Source of the DNA: Rhodococcoides corynebacterioides
Lineage (GTDB): Bacteria; Actinomycetota; Actinomycetes; Mycobacteriales; Mycobacteriaceae
NCBI RefSeq assembly: GCF_019834675.1
Contig: NZ_JABUBU010000003.1
Coordinates: 1-64,000 of the forward strand
Direction: 5' to 3'
Length of the DNA stretch: 64,000 bases
Positions 16,315 through 25,440 of the stretch are shown here, piece after piece; position 1 is the stretch's first letter, and each line of letters opens with the position of its first letter. A program made the position numbers and the translations under genes. Under the pieces are notes generated by a model that had not been told where the DNA came from, made no database searches, and saw only the letters and a list, made by a program, of their open reading frames with translations.

Positions 16315-17757
16315 TCAGAGCGCCTTGAGCTCCTCGATGACCGAGTTGACGGACTTCTTCGCATCGCCGAACAGCATCGACGTGCGGTCCGCGGTGAACA
16401 GCGGATTCTCGATGCCCGCGTAGCCGGAGCTCATCGACCGCTTGAGCACGATCACCGACCGCGACTCGTCGACGTTGAGAATCGGCATCCCGTGGATGGG
16501 CGAGCTCGGATCGTTGCGGGCCGCGGGGTTGGTGACGTCGTTCGCGCCGATGACGAGGGTGACATCGGTGCGGGAGAACTCCCCGTTGATGTCGTCCATC
16601 TCCTTCATCGAGTCGTATTCCACGTCCGCCTCGGCCAGCAGCACGTTCATGTGCCCGGGCATGCGACCGGCCACCGGGTGGATCGCGTACTTCACCTCGA
16701 CGCCCTTCGACTCGAGGATCGACGCCATGTCCTTGACCGCGTGCTGCGCCTGCGCGACGGCCAACCCGTAGCCGGGCACCACGATCACCTGCGAGGCGTA
16801 GGCCATCTGGATGGCCGCGTCCGCCGCGGAGGTGGACTTGACCGTTCCCCCGCCTTCGCCGGCGACACCCGCCGCGGCCGCACCGCCGCCACCGAACGAC
16901 CCGAAGACGATCGCCGGGATGGACCGGTTCATCGCCGTCGCCATGAGGTTGGTGAGGATGGTGCCGGACGCGCCGACGATCATGCCCGCCACGATCATCG
17001 CGGTGTTGTTCAGCGCCAGACCCGCCGCTGCGGCCGACAGACCGGTCAGCGCGTTGAGCAGCGAGATGACCACCGGCATGTCCGCGCCGCCGATCGGGAA
17101 CACCACGAACAGACCCATCAGGCCCGCCGCGACCAGCACGATGACGATCCACCAGACCGCCGTGCCCTCACCGGGAGTGGCGTGGATGCCGATCCCCACC
17201 GACGCGGCCACCGCCACGAGCAGCAGCACCATGTTGAGCAGCTGGAACGTGCGGGCACTGGCGACGAACGCCTTCTCCACCTTCTTGTTCAGCAACTCCT
17301 GCAGCTTGGCGAACGCCACCAGCGAACCCCAGAAGGACACCGACCCGATCACCGCGGCGAACAGCGACCCGACCACGATGTGGACCGTCGGCTCCTCCCC
17401 GTGCTGGAAGGCGGAGAACCCGTCGGTCTCGAGGAACTCCGACCACGCGATCAGCGCCACGGTGCCACCGCCGACGCCGTTGAACAGGGCGACCAGCTGC
17501 GGCATCGCCGTCATCTTCGTGCGCTTGGCCGGCGGCACACCCAGGATCACACCGATCGCCAGACCCGCGGCGATGAGGATCCAGTTGATCGCGGCGGTGT
17601 CGCGCACCTCGATCAGCGTGGCCACCACGGCCACCCCCATACCGACGGCGGCGATCCAGTTGCCGCGCACGGCGGTCTTGGGACCGGTCAGGCCCATCAG
17701 GCCGTAGATGAACAGGGCGAAGGCGGCGATGTAGAGCACCGCGACGAGGTTGTTCAC
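16315..17757 (-). CDS. pntB: NAD(P) transhydrogenase subunit beta
   Basis: Membrane beta subunit of proton-translocating transhydrogenase, which transfers hydride between NADH and NADP+ using the proton gradient. 480 residues: about eight or nine N-terminal TM helices and a C-terminal NADP(H)-binding domain III (about 300-480) with V-P-G-Y-G-L-A-V-A-Q-A-Q, H-P-V-A-G-R-M-P-G-H-M-N-V and the G-A-N-D-V-T-N-P motif. Its start overlaps the pntA2 stop by four bases, placing it last in pntA1-pntA2-pntB. Confidence 0.96.
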   Translation of the reverse strand: MNNLVAVLYIAAFALFIYGLMGLTGPKTAVRGNWIAAVGMGVAVVATLIEVRDTAAINWILIAAGLAIGVILGVPPAKRTKMTAMPQLVALFNGVGGGTVALIAWSEFLETDGFSAFQHGEEPTVHIVVGSLFAAVIGSVSFWGSLVAFAKLQELLNKKVEKAFVASARTFQLLNMVLLLVAVAASVGIGIHATPGEGTAVWWIVIVLVAAGLMGLFVVFPIGGADMPVVISLLNALTGLSAAAAGLALNNTAMIVAGMIVGASGTILTNLMATAMNRSIPAIVFGSFGGGGAAAAGVAGEGGGTVKSTSAADAAIQMAYASQVIVVPGYGLAVAQAQHAVKDMASILESKGVEVKYAIHPVAGRMPGHMNVLLAEADVEYDSMKEMDDINGEFSRTDVTLVIGANDVTNPAARNDPSSPIHGMPILNVDESRSVIVLKRSMSSGYAGIENPLFTADRTSMLFGDAKKSVNSVIEELKAL

Positions 17758-18071
17758 TGCTCCGCCCCCTCACGCGCGACGGGCTTGGACTTGAACATGC
17801 CCAGCATGCGGTCGGTCACCAGGAAGCCGCCGACGACGTTGAGGGTGCCGAAGATCAGGGCGACGAACGCGATGATCCGCACGCCCCACGACGCGTCCTC
17901 GGGCAACCGCCCCAGGACGATCAGCGCGCCGAGCACGACGATGCCGTGGATGGCGTTGGTGCCCGACATCAGCGGCGTGTGCAGCGTGTTGGGCACCTTG
18001 GAGATCACGGCGAACCCCACGAACCCGGCGAGAACCAGGATCGCGATGTTCGCGAGCAGGGACAGGTACAT
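17754..18071 (-). CDS. pntA2: NAD(P) transhydrogenase subunit alpha 2 (membrane part)
   Basis: 105 residues with three hydrophobic helices, corresponding to the membrane portion of the alpha subunit that is a separate polypeptide in three-gene transhydrogenases. The segment G-F-x-V-I-S-K-V-P-N-T-L-H-T-P-L-M-S-G-T is characteristic. Start ATG 18071 overlaps the pntA1 stop by one base (TGATG) and its stop overlaps pntB. Confidence 0.95.
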   Translation of the reverse strand: MYLSLLANIAILVLAGFVGFAVISKVPNTLHTPLMSGTNAIHGIVVLGALIVLGRLPEDASWGVRIIAFVALIFGTLNVVGGFLVTDRMLGMFKSKPVAREGAEQ

Positions 18072-19195
18072 CAGGCGTCCGCCTTCTCGGTGGTGGTGAC
18101 GTTCCGGGTCACGCAGGACTTCTCGAGAACCTCGTCGGAGAAGTCGGGTGCGAACGTCCCGGAGTCGTCGAGCATGAGTTCGAGCAGCGCGGACACGTTC
18201 TTCGAGTACAGCTCGCTGGCGTGCTCGGGCATCGTGGCCGGCAGGTTGAGCGGCGAGCAGATGGTGACGTCGTTCTTCACCACGGTGCGGCCGGGCTCGG
18301 TGAGCTCGCAGTTGCCGCCCGTCTCCCCGGCGAGGTCGACGATCACGCTGCCCGGCTTCATCGCCGACGCCGCCGCGGCCGTGACGAGCCGCGGCGCGGG
18401 CCGGCCCGGCACCAGTGCGGTGGTGATGACGACGTCGAACGTCGCGATCGCTTTCTCGAGCGCCGCCTGCTGCTGCGCGCGTTCGTCCTCGGTGAGCTCG
18501 CGGGCGTACCCGCCCTCGCCCGCCGCGTCGATGCCCAGATCGAGCCACTGGGCACCGACCGACCGGACCTGATCGGCCACCTCCGGCCGCACGTCGTACC
18601 CGGTGGGCCGCGCACCGAGGCGCTTGGCCGTGGCGAGGGCCTGCAGTCCGGCGACACCGACACCGAGCACCAGCACCGTCGCCGGCTTCACCGTGCCCGC
18701 GGCGGTGGTGAGCATGGGGAAGAAGCGTGTCGACTCCGACGCGGCGAGCAGCACGGCCTTGTAGCCGGCCACGTTGGCCTGCGAGGACAGCGCGTCCATC
18801 ACCTGCGCGCGGGAGATGCGGGGAATCGCCTCCACCGCGAACGCCTGGACGCCGGCCGCGGCGAGCGCCGGGATGACGGTGTCGGCGTTGCGGGGCGCGA
18901 GGAACCCGATGAGGGTGGTGCCCGACGCGAGCCGGCCCACCTCGGACTCCGACGGCGGCGCGACCTTGACCACCACGTCCGCCGACCACGGGTCGCCGAT
19001 CTCGGCTCCCGCGTCGACGTACAGCTGGTCCGGGATGAGGGCGCCGAGGCCGGCACCGGCCTCCACGACCACCCGCACACCCTTGTTCACCAACGACGAC
19101 ACGACCTTGGGCACCAACGCCACCCGCCGCTCGCCCTCCGCGCTCTCGCGCACGACACCGACGAGCGGCCCGGCGCCCGGAGAGTTCTCCACCAC
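18071..19195 (-). CDS. pntA1: NAD(P) transhydrogenase subunit alpha 1 (NAD-binding)
   Basis: Peripheral NAD(H)-binding domain I subunit, 374 residues, related to alanine dehydrogenase. Motifs include R-E-S-A-E-G-E-R-R-V-A-L-V-P near the N-terminus and the Rossmann loop V-L-G-V-G-V-A-G-L-Q-A. I chose the GTG at 19195 (the next codon, also GTG at 19192, is equivalent) because AGGAAG lies at the right distance upstream; the open frame further upstream has shadow composition. First gene of the pnt operon. Confidence 0.93.
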   Translation of the reverse strand: MVENSPGAGPLVGVVRESAEGERRVALVPKVVSSLVNKGVRVVVEAGAGLGALIPDQLYVDAGAEIGDPWSADVVVKVAPPSESEVGRLASGTTLIGFLAPRNADTVIPALAAAGVQAFAVEAIPRISRAQVMDALSSQANVAGYKAVLLAASESTRFFPMLTTAAGTVKPATVLVLGVGVAGLQALATAKRLGARPTGYDVRPEVADQVRSVGAQWLDLGIDAAGEGGYARELTEDERAQQQAALEKAIATFDVVITTALVPGRPAPRLVTAAAASAMKPGSVIVDLAGETGGNCELTEPGRTVVKNDVTICSPLNLPATMPEHASELYSKNVSALLELMLDDSGTFAPDFSDEVLEKSCVTRNVTTTEKADA

Positions 19196-19501
19196 TGACG
19201 ACTTCCTCACGAACGACAATCGGGGTCCCGACGTACGACGAGACGTCGGGGGAACGGCCTGCGCATCGCCGACGCAGCCCGTGGTGGGGCCCGGTCGGCA
19301 GGGCCGTGGCCATGCGAGAAGGAACGACGGAGGACGGGGGCGGTTCGCTCGCGCCACGTCACCGATCGGTTCCGCATCACGGCCGGATACGGCCGACCAG
19401 AAACGTAACGCACACCACAGACACACAGAGCCATACCGGACACCGATTGTGAGAGAACTCATAACACCCGCCGGGTCCGGTCACCGGGCACACTCGACGG
19501 C
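19196..19501. promoter_or_regulatory. Divergent control region between pntA1 and the sirtuin gene
   Basis: About 300 bases without a credible gene. The sirtuin-proximal 120 bases are the least GC-rich part, for example TTGTGAGAGAACTCATAAC around 19447-19465, and probably hold both promoters. I could not pair -35 and -10 boxes with confidence. Confidence 0.4.
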
Positions 19502-20353
19502 GTGACCGCTTCCCTTCCCGACGACGTCCTCGCCGCCCTGGCTCGCGCCGACTCCATCACCGTGCTGACCGGAGCCGGCATGTCCGCGCAGTCGGGTATC
19601 CCGACGTTCCGCGACGCGCAGACCGGCCTGTGGTCCCGCTTCGATCCCGCCGACCTGGCCAGTCACGCCGCCTTCGTGCGTGACCCGGACCTGGTCTGGG
19701 GGTGGTATCGCCGGCGCGCGGCGCTGGCGGCCCGCGCGGAGCCGAACGCCGGGCACCTCGCGGTGGCCCGGTGGCAGCGGCACGCCGAGGACCGCGGCGC
19801 CCGGCTGACCATCGCCACCCAGAACGTCGACGATCTGCACGAGCGGGCGGGCGCCGTGGTCGCCGCGCACGTGCACGGGTCGCTCACCGCCGTGCGCTGT
19901 TCGATCTGCGAGGCGCCGTATCACGGGCCGCTCGACGACGTCGACGTCGACGACGCCGACGCCGACGCCGACGCGACCATCACCGCCGGCGAGGCCGGCA
20001 CTGCCGACACCGAGGACGACATTCGGGTGCCGCCCCCGTCGTGCGCGGAGTGCGGCAGCCCGGTGCGGCCGGACATCGTCTGGTTCGGCGAGGAACTGCC
20101 CGAGGACGCGTGGCGCGCCGCCGAGAGTGCGGCCGAGGACGCCGACGTCGTGCTGGTGATCGGCACGTCCGGGGTGGTCTACCCCTTCGCCGGGCTGCCG
20201 GCGCTGGCCCGCAGTGCCGGTGCGCTGGTCGTCGAGATCGACCCCGCGGAGACGGCCGTCTCCGACATGGCCCACCACCACCTGCGCGGCGGCGCCGCCG
20301 ACGTGCTTCCCGCGCTGCTGCAGAGCGTCCTGGACCAGGGAGACCCGCGATGA
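19502..20353 (+). CDS. Sirtuin NAD-dependent deacylase (class III-like) with acidic insertion
   Basis: NAD-dependent protein deacylase of 283 residues. Motifs: T-G-A-G-M-S-A-Q-S-G-I-P (23-34), Q-N-V-D-D-L-H (107-113), catalytic H125 in V-H-G-S, and zinc cysteines C133/C136 and a later C-A-E-C pair. Tyr69 and Arg72 in W-Y-R-R-R occupy the Y-x-x-R positions that in SIRT5, CobB and M. tuberculosis Rv1151c favour succinyl/malonyl substrates. Between the two zinc Cys pairs is an unusual Asp/Ala-rich insertion encoded by a GAC-rich repeat. Stop overlaps the HIT gene start. Confidence 0.9.
   Translation: MTASLPDDVLAALARADSITVLTGAGMSAQSGIPTFRDAQTGLWSRFDPADLASHAAFVRDPDLVWGWYRRRAALAARAEPNAGHLAVARWQRHAEDRGARLTIATQNVDDLHERAGAVVAAHVHGSLTAVRCSICEAPYHGPLDDVDVDDADADADATITAGEAGTADTEDDIRVPPPSCAECGSPVRPDIVWFGEELPEDAWRAAESAAEDADVVLVIGTSGVVYPFAGLPALARSAGALVVEIDPAETAVSDMAHHHLRGGAADVLPALLQSVLDQGDPR
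19933..19976 (+). repeat. GAC-rich short-period repeat inside the sirtuin gene
   Basis: Runs of GACGTC and then GACGCC hexamers encode an Asp-Val/Asp-Ala acidic tract between the zinc-binding cysteine pairs. In-frame (6-bp period), so length changes by slippage would keep the frame. Confidence 0.7.
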
Positions 20354-20772
20354 CCCCCGAGTGCGTCTTCTGCGACATCGTCGCCGGTCGCGCCCCCGCC
20401 ACCGTCGTCCACGAGACCGACACGACGCTCGCGTTCCTCGACATCCGACCCGTCACCACCGGGCACACCCTCGTGATCCCCAAGGTGCACTCGTCCGGCC
20501 TCGCCGACCTCGACCCCGCGGTCGCGGGCGAGGTCTTCCGGACCGGGCAACTACTGGCCCGGGCCGTGCGGCGCGGCCTCGACGCGGACGGGGTCAACCT
20601 GGTGATGAACGACGGTCGGGCGGCGTTCCAGACGGTGTTCCACTCGCATCTGCACGTCGTCCCGCGGCACGACGGCGATCGCATCCGATTCGTCGCGGGG
20701 TTCGTCACCCGGCGACCGGGGGATCTGGCCCGCACCGGTGACGCCATCCGGGCCGCTGCGGCGGCGGACTGA
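20350..20772 (+). CDS. HIT-family hydrolase/transferase
   Basis: Histidine-triad nucleotide-binding protein of 140 residues acting on purine nucleotide phosphoramidates or dinucleotides. The triad is H98-S-H100-L-H102-V-V-P, and the N-terminal C-V-F-C-D-I-V-A-G motif is typical. ATG 20350 overlaps the sirtuin stop, so the two are co-translated. A rho-independent-type terminator follows immediately. Precise substrate unknown. Confidence 0.92.
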   Translation: MTPECVFCDIVAGRAPATVVHETDTTLAFLDIRPVTTGHTLVIPKVHSSGLADLDPAVAGEVFRTGQLLARAVRRGLDADGVNLVMNDGRAAFQTVFHSHLHVVPRHDGDRIRFVAGFVTRRPGDLARTGDAIRAAAAAD

Positions 20773-20775
20773 GTC

Positions 20776-20801
20776 GAGCCCGGCCGCGGGCTCTTGTTTG
20801 T
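20776..20801 (+). terminator. Rho-independent terminator after the HIT gene
   Basis: Stem GAGCCCG (20776-20782) pairs with CGGGCTC (20787-20793) around a 4-base loop, followed by TTGTTTGT. Ends the sirtuin-HIT operon opposite the convergent dihydroxyacetone kinase gene. Confidence 0.75.
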
Positions 20802-20827
20802 CGATGTCGACCCCCGCCGCGGCCGAG

Positions 20828-22537
20828 TCAGCCCGCCGCTGCCTCCGCACCGGCCGCGAAGAACCACGCCACCGCCAGCGCGCCGGGGTCGACCACGTCG
20901 CGGGCCGCGTCGCCGACGTAGCTGGCGCGGCCCCGTCGTGCGGTCATGGTGGCCGTCGCCTCGGCTCCTCGCGCGGCGGCGTCCGCGGCCGCGGCGAGCG
21001 CCGCCGCGACGGATTCGCCGCGTGCGCCGTCGAGGGCGTCGGCCGCGGGCGCGAGGGCGTCGACCATCGTGCGGTCACCCGCCGACGCCCCACCCAACTG
21101 CACGACGATCTCCAGCGCCCCGCGGACGGCATCGGCGAGGACCTCGGCGGTGAGGTCGCGTCCGGCCGTCGCGTCGGCCATTCGGTGGAAGATCGCCCCG
21201 AACAGTGCGCCCGACGTGCCGCCCGCGTTCTCGAGGAAGCTGCGGGACAGCCGCGAGAACGTCGCGGCGGGCGAGAGCGGCGTCGACGGATCCGGGGCGT
21301 CCCGCAGTCCGGCGTCCATGGTGACGCCGAAGTCGCCGTCACCGGCGCGGCGGTCGAGGTCGGTGAGCTCGTCGACCGCGCCGCGCACCCGCTCGGTGAA
21401 CCGGGCGACCCAGGCGGTCACCGTCGCATCCGCCTCCGCGGCGTCGTCCTCGCGACCGCCGTCCGCGTCGGACTCCCCGTCGACCACCGCGTCCTCGGCC
21501 GGCTCGCCGGCCGGTCGGCCGGGCCACGCGGGTGCCGCGGTGGGCGCGTCCCAGAGCGCGAGGACGTCGTCGATCGGGAGCTCGTCGCCGCACCGCACCA
21601 CCGTCAGCGACACCCCTGCCATGTCGAACGCGGTCACGAACGTGCCCACCAGGTGCCGGCGCACCCGGATTCCGCGCGCGGCCAGCAGCTCGAGGGCGTC
21701 GCCGAACACCACGGCGATCTCCAGCGCATGCGTGCCGCCCAGACCGTTGACGACGAGGATCACGTCGTCGCCCTCGCCGGCGTCCAGCGCGTCGAGCACC
21801 GGACCGAGCAGCGCCTCGACCACCTCCCGGGCCGACAGGGTCCCGGTCCGCCCGGTCCCGCGTTCGCCGTGGATGCCGACGCCCAACTCCACCTCGTCGT
21901 CACCGAGGTCGAACGACGGGGCGGACGCGCCGGGCACCGTGCACGCCCGGAAGGCGACGGCCATGCTGCGCGCGGCGGCCGCCACCCGTCGGCCGAGCGC
22001 GGCGACGGCGGCGAGGTCGTCACCACGGGCGGCGGCGGCACCGCAGAGCTTCTCGACGACGACGGTCGCCGCCGTGCCGCGGCGACCCGGCCCGTCGGGG
22101 TCGGACGAGTCGGTGGCGACGTCGTCGTCGACCAGGACGGTCTCGACGTCGATACCGTCCGCGCGGCACAGGTCGGCCGCGACCCCGAAGTTGATGACGT
22201 CGCCGGTGTAGTTCTTCACCACGTGCACCACGCCGGCGCCGCCGTCCACCGCTCGGGTGGCGGCCGCGACGGCCAGGCTGTTCGGCGAGGTGAAGACCGC
22301 GCCGGGAACCGCCGCGTCGAGCATGCCCGCGCCGACGAAACCGGAGTGCATCGGCTCGTGGCCGGACCCGCCGCCGGACACCACGGCGACTCGGCCGGCG
22401 CGAGCGTCGTCGGCGGGAACCCGGCGGGTGAAGTACCCGGGCCGCTCGACCCAGCGCAGGCCCGCGGACGCACGCGCGGTGGCTCGGCAGGCGTCGGAGA
22501 CCACGGAGCCGGGATCGACGATCTTCGAGGACGACAT
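20828..22537 (-). CDS. Dihydroxyacetone kinase, fused K and L domains
   Basis: ATP-dependent kinase phosphorylating dihydroxyacetone (or a related triose), 569 residues. The N-terminal DhaK domain has [11 protein letters not shown] and the substrate His in G-V-G-I-H-G-E. An acidic linker (near 345-370) joins the DhaL domain with [26 protein letters not shown] and A-S-Y-V-G-D. It lacks a PTS DhaM partner, consistent with ATP use. Start ATG 22537 after an AGG-type site; longer upstream frame rejected. Monocistronic. Confidence 0.92.
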   Translation of the reverse strand: MSSSKIVDPGSVVSDACRATARASAGLRWVERPGYFTRRVPADDARAGRVAVVSGGGSGHEPMHSGFVGAGMLDAAVPGAVFTSPNSLAVAAATRAVDGGAGVVHVVKNYTGDVINFGVAADLCRADGIDVETVLVDDDVATDSSDPDGPGRRGTAATVVVEKLCGAAAARGDDLAAVAALGRRVAAAARSMAVAFRACTVPGASAPSFDLGDDEVELGVGIHGERGTGRTGTLSAREVVEALLGPVLDALDAGEGDDVILVVNGLGGTHALEIAVVFGDALELLAARGIRVRRHLVGTFVTAFDMAGVSLTVVRCGDELPIDDVLALWDAPTAAPAWPGRPAGEPAEDAVVDGESDADGGREDDAAEADATVTAWVARFTERVRGAVDELTDLDRRAGDGDFGVTMDAGLRDAPDPSTPLSPAATFSRLSRSFLENAGGTSGALFGAIFHRMADATAGRDLTAEVLADAVRGALEIVVQLGGASAGDRTMVDALAPAADALDGARGESVAAALAAAADAAARGAEATATMTARRGRASYVGDAARDVVDPGALAVAWFFAAGAEAAAG

Positions 22538-22594
22538 GGCCTCGACCCTACGGCCGACGGCCGTCCCGGACAGGTGGATGCGAGGCTGGACCCC

Positions 22595-23242
22595 ATGCGA
22601 CTGTTCCTGGCGTCCTACCGATTCGGCGCACACCGTTACCGCCTGCTCGACCTGGTGGGCACACCGGGCCGGATCGGCGTGATCGCCGCGGCCGCCGACG
22701 CGTGGCCGGCGACCGCGCGGGAGTCGGCGGTCACCAGTGAGTTCGCGATTCTCACCGCGGCGGGGTTCGACCCCGTCGAGGTCGATCTCCGGTCGGTGAC
22801 ACCGGCGACGGCGGACGCCGCCCTGCGCACCCTGCCGGCGGTCTGGGTCCGCGGCGGCAACACGTTCGTCCTCCGCCACCGGTTGGCGGCGTCGGGTGTC
22901 GATCGGGTTCTGCGCGAGCGGCTTCGGCGCGACGATCTGGTCTACGCGGGGTACAGCGCGGGCGCCTGCGTCATGGGCCCCTCGCTCACCGGCGTCGACG
23001 CCGCCGATCCGCCCGCCGAACTCGCGGAGATCACCGACGATCCGGTGCCGCGGGACGGACTGGGGCTGATCGACGACGTCCTGGTCCCGCACTGGCCGAC
23101 GGCGACGGCGCCGTCGGAGCTCGATCCCGACGGCGCGGTCCGGGCCATGGCGGCGGCCTGCCGGGCGGCGGGCGTTCCGTATCGGACCCTGACCGACGAC
23201 CAGGTGTTCGTGCGCACCGACGCCGACGACCGGGTGTACTGA
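22595..23242 (+). CDS. Peptidase E-like serine peptidase (S51 family)
   Basis: Cytosolic peptidase of 215 residues of the class I glutamine amidotransferase-like fold. The nucleophile is S121 in G-Y-S-A-G-A-C, following W-V-R-G-G-N-T-F (84-91), both typical of PepE/cyanophycinase relatives; a conserved P-H-W segment supplies the candidate His. Known PepE cleaves Asp-X dipeptides; Asp specificity here is not proven. Divergent from the dihydroxyacetone kinase gene with a 57-base gap. Confidence 0.85.
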   Translation: MRLFLASYRFGAHRYRLLDLVGTPGRIGVIAAAADAWPATARESAVTSEFAILTAAGFDPVEVDLRSVTPATADAALRTLPAVWVRGGNTFVLRHRLAASGVDRVLRERLRRDDLVYAGYSAGACVMGPSLTGVDAADPPAELAEITDDPVPRDGLGLIDDVLVPHWPTATAPSELDPDGAVRAMAAACRAAGVPYRTLTDDQVFVRTDADDRVY

Positions 23243-23277
23243 CGCCGTTCCACCGCGAAGGGCCTACCCGGCGGCTC

Positions 23278-23649
23278 TCACCCGATGTGCGCGATGGGGA
23301 AGGTGAAGGGGGCCAGTCGATCCATCGCGGCCCAGGCCAGTCGGCAGCGTCGGACCGTCATCTCGTCGGCGTCCGTGAGCAGCGCGTCGAGAAGCAGTGA
23401 CGGCCGCTCGGACCACTCGCGGGCCACCGCGGCGACCTCGTCCGCACCGAGCAGGCCCGAGTGGGCGAGGGCTTCGATCCACGGGGTGATCTCCCCGCGG
23501 TGGAGGGCCTCGAGGGTGTCGTAGTCGACCCCGTCCTCGACGAAGTCGTAGGAGAACATCGCCGCGGCGACGGCCGTCGCACCGGAGCCGGACGTGCTGC
23601 GCACAGGCGCCGATGTCGGTGATCGTCGCGTGCTGTGAGACCTGGCCAT
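23278..23649 (-). CDS. Hypothetical protein
   Basis: A 123-residue protein with no family I recognise. The N-terminal 30 residues are Ser/Thr/Arg-rich and disordered-looking; residues 32-120 look alpha-helical and acidic (Y-D-F-V-E-D-G-V-D-Y-D-T-L-E-A-L). The ribosome site AGGAGGG precedes ATG 23649 at an ideal distance, supporting a real gene. Divergent from the GlcD-type oxidase. Confidence 0.6.
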   Translation of the reverse strand: MARSHSTRRSPTSAPVRSTSGSGATAVAAAMFSYDFVEDGVDYDTLEALHRGEITPWIEALAHSGLLGADEVAAVAREWSERPSLLLDALLTDADEMTVRRCRLAWAAMDRLAPFTFPIAHIG

Positions 23650-23930
23650 GAGAACCCTCCTTACTCGCCCCCTCGGTGTCGGCGGAGGTGCCGAGTTGCC
23701 GTGGTCCCGACGCTAATCCCACGTCGCATCGTTGTCGGCAGCTCGCGAGGCACGATCTGGTAACAGAGTGAACACTGTGACTGTTGTGGACTGATGTGAC
23801 TCGGCCCGTTCCGTGACCGCACCGCCGCCGACCGAGCACCTCAGCAACTTTCCTCGTCGCCCGGACGGGCGCGGGTAGCGTCGGTCGTCGGGCGCCCACG
23901 CAGGGGTGCCGCGCGTGGAGGGGACCGTAG

Positions 23931-25298
23931 ATGACCGACGCACGAGTGCAGGAACTCATCGGGCTGCTGGACGAGAAGGTCGTGGTGACCGACCCCGACA
24001 TCCTCGTCGGCTACCGGCAGGACTGGGCCCGCGATCCCGACGCCGGCACACCGCTGGCCGTGGTCCGCGCGCGCAACACCGACGACGTCGCGGCCGTGAT
24101 GCGCTGGGCCACCGCGCATTCCGTCCCGGTGGTCCCGCGCGGAGCCGGCTCCGGCCTGTCGGGCGGAGCGACCGCCGTGGACGGCGGCATCGTCCTGTCC
24201 ACGGAGAACATGCGGGCCATCACCGTCGACCCGATCACCCGGACCGCGGTGGTGCAGCCCGGTCTGCTCAACGCCGAGGTCAAGGCGGCCGCGGCGGAAC
24301 ACGGGCTCTGGTACCCGCCGGACCCGTCGTCGTTCGAGATGTGCTCCATCGGGGGCAACGCGGCCACCAACGCCGGCGGTCTGTGCTGCGTCAAGTACGG
24401 CGTGACCACCGACTACGTCCTCGGCCTCGAGGTGGTGCTCGCGGACGGCGTCGTCGTGCGGCTCGGGGGCGCTCGGCTCAAGGACTCGGCCGGTCTGTCG
24501 CTCACCAAGCTCTTCGTCGGCAGCGAGGGCGTCCTGGGCGTCATCACCGAGGTGACACTGCGCCTCATTCCGGCGCAGCCCCCCGCCAGCACCGTCGTGG
24601 CGACGTTCGCCGACCTGTCCGACGCCACCGACGCCATTCTGGCGATCACGCGGTCACTGCGCCCGGCAATGCTCGAGTTCATGGACCGCACCTCGGTGAA
24701 CGCCGTCGAGGACGCGATGAACATGGGCCTCGACCGCGACGCCGCCGCCATGCTCGTCGCGCGCTCGGACTCCCCCGGCGCCCACCGCACCGAGGAAACC
24801 GAGATCATGGCCGCCGCGTGCACCGAGGCGGGCGCGGCCGAGGTGTTCGTCACCGACGATCCCGACGAGGGCGAAGCCTTCGCCGCCGCACGCCGTTTCG
24901 CCATCCCCGCCGTGGAGCGAACGGGATCGCTGTTGCTCGAGGACGTCGGCGTTCCACTGCCGGCGCTCGCCGATCTGGTGCAGGGCATCGAGAAGATCGC
25001 CGACGCGCGGCAGGTGACGGTGGCCGTGATCGCGCACGCCGGGGACGGCAACACCCACCCGCTGATCGTCTTCGACCCCGACGACCGGGAGATGGAGCAG
25101 CGGGCGCACCAGGCGTTCGGCGAGATCATGACGCTCGCGATCTCCCTCGGCGGCACCATCACCGGTGAGCACGGGGTGGGCCGACTGAAGAAGGCGTGGT
25201 TGCCCGACCAGGTCGGCGACGACGTCATGGAGCTCACCCGGCGAATCAAGAATGCGCTCGATCCGGCGGGAATTCTCAATCCCGGCGCCGTGCTCTGA
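23931..25298 (+). CDS. FAD-linked oxidase (glycolate oxidase GlcD / D-2-hydroxyacid dehydrogenase family)
   Basis: Flavoprotein oxidising a D-2-hydroxyacid such as glycolate or D-lactate, 455 residues. N-terminal FAD-binding PCMH-type domain with V-P-R-G-A-G-S-G-L-S-G-G-A (near residues 65-77) and F-E-M-C-S-I-G-G-N; C-terminal FAD-oxidase_C domain with I-A-H-A-G-D-G-N-T-H-P and G-E-H-G-V-G-R-L-K. No FeS or GlcE/GlcF partner is adjacent, so it acts as a single-subunit member. ATG 23931 follows a GGAGGGG site. Confidence 0.9.
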   Translation: MTDARVQELIGLLDEKVVVTDPDILVGYRQDWARDPDAGTPLAVVRARNTDDVAAVMRWATAHSVPVVPRGAGSGLSGGATAVDGGIVLSTENMRAITVDPITRTAVVQPGLLNAEVKAAAAEHGLWYPPDPSSFEMCSIGGNAATNAGGLCCVKYGVTTDYVLGLEVVLADGVVVRLGGARLKDSAGLSLTKLFVGSEGVLGVITEVTLRLIPAQPPASTVVATFADLSDATDAILAITRSLRPAMLEFMDRTSVNAVEDAMNMGLDRDAAAMLVARSDSPGAHRTEETEIMAAACTEAGAAEVFVTDDPDEGEAFAAARRFAIPAVERTGSLLLEDVGVPLPALADLVQGIEKIADARQVTVAVIAHAGDGNTHPLIVFDPDDREMEQRAHQAFGEIMTLAISLGGTITGEHGVGRLKKAWLPDQVGDDVMELTRRIKNALDPAGILNPGAVL

Positions 25299-25348
25299 TC
25301 GCCTCGAATCATTTCGTCACGGACGCGTTGCTGAAAGGCAGCCCATAC

Positions 25349-25367
25349 TCAGGTCAGCCTGACCTTG
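25349..25367. promoter_or_regulatory. IdeR/DtxR-like iron box before the DUF1540 gene
   Basis: TCAGGTCAGCCTGACCTTG contains a perfect palindrome AGGTCAG-C-CTGACCT (25351-25365) and matches 15 of 19 positions of the DtxR/IdeR consensus TWAGGTWAGSCTWACCTWA. It lies 74 bases before the start codon, in the likely promoter. Suggests metal-responsive control. Confidence 0.55.
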
Positions 25368-25440
25368 CTGGTGAGAGGCCTTTTTCTTCGTTACGGTCGT
25401 TCCACGACGACCGACCGCGTCACTCGAAACGGAGAATGTC

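Noticed and set aside
23755-23800. MtrA-like repeated GTAAC/GTGAC boxes upstream of the GlcD-type gene
   Set aside because: GTAACAGAGTGAACACTGTGAC has repeated GTGA-type elements, but spacing is irregular and I cannot match a consensus with confidence.
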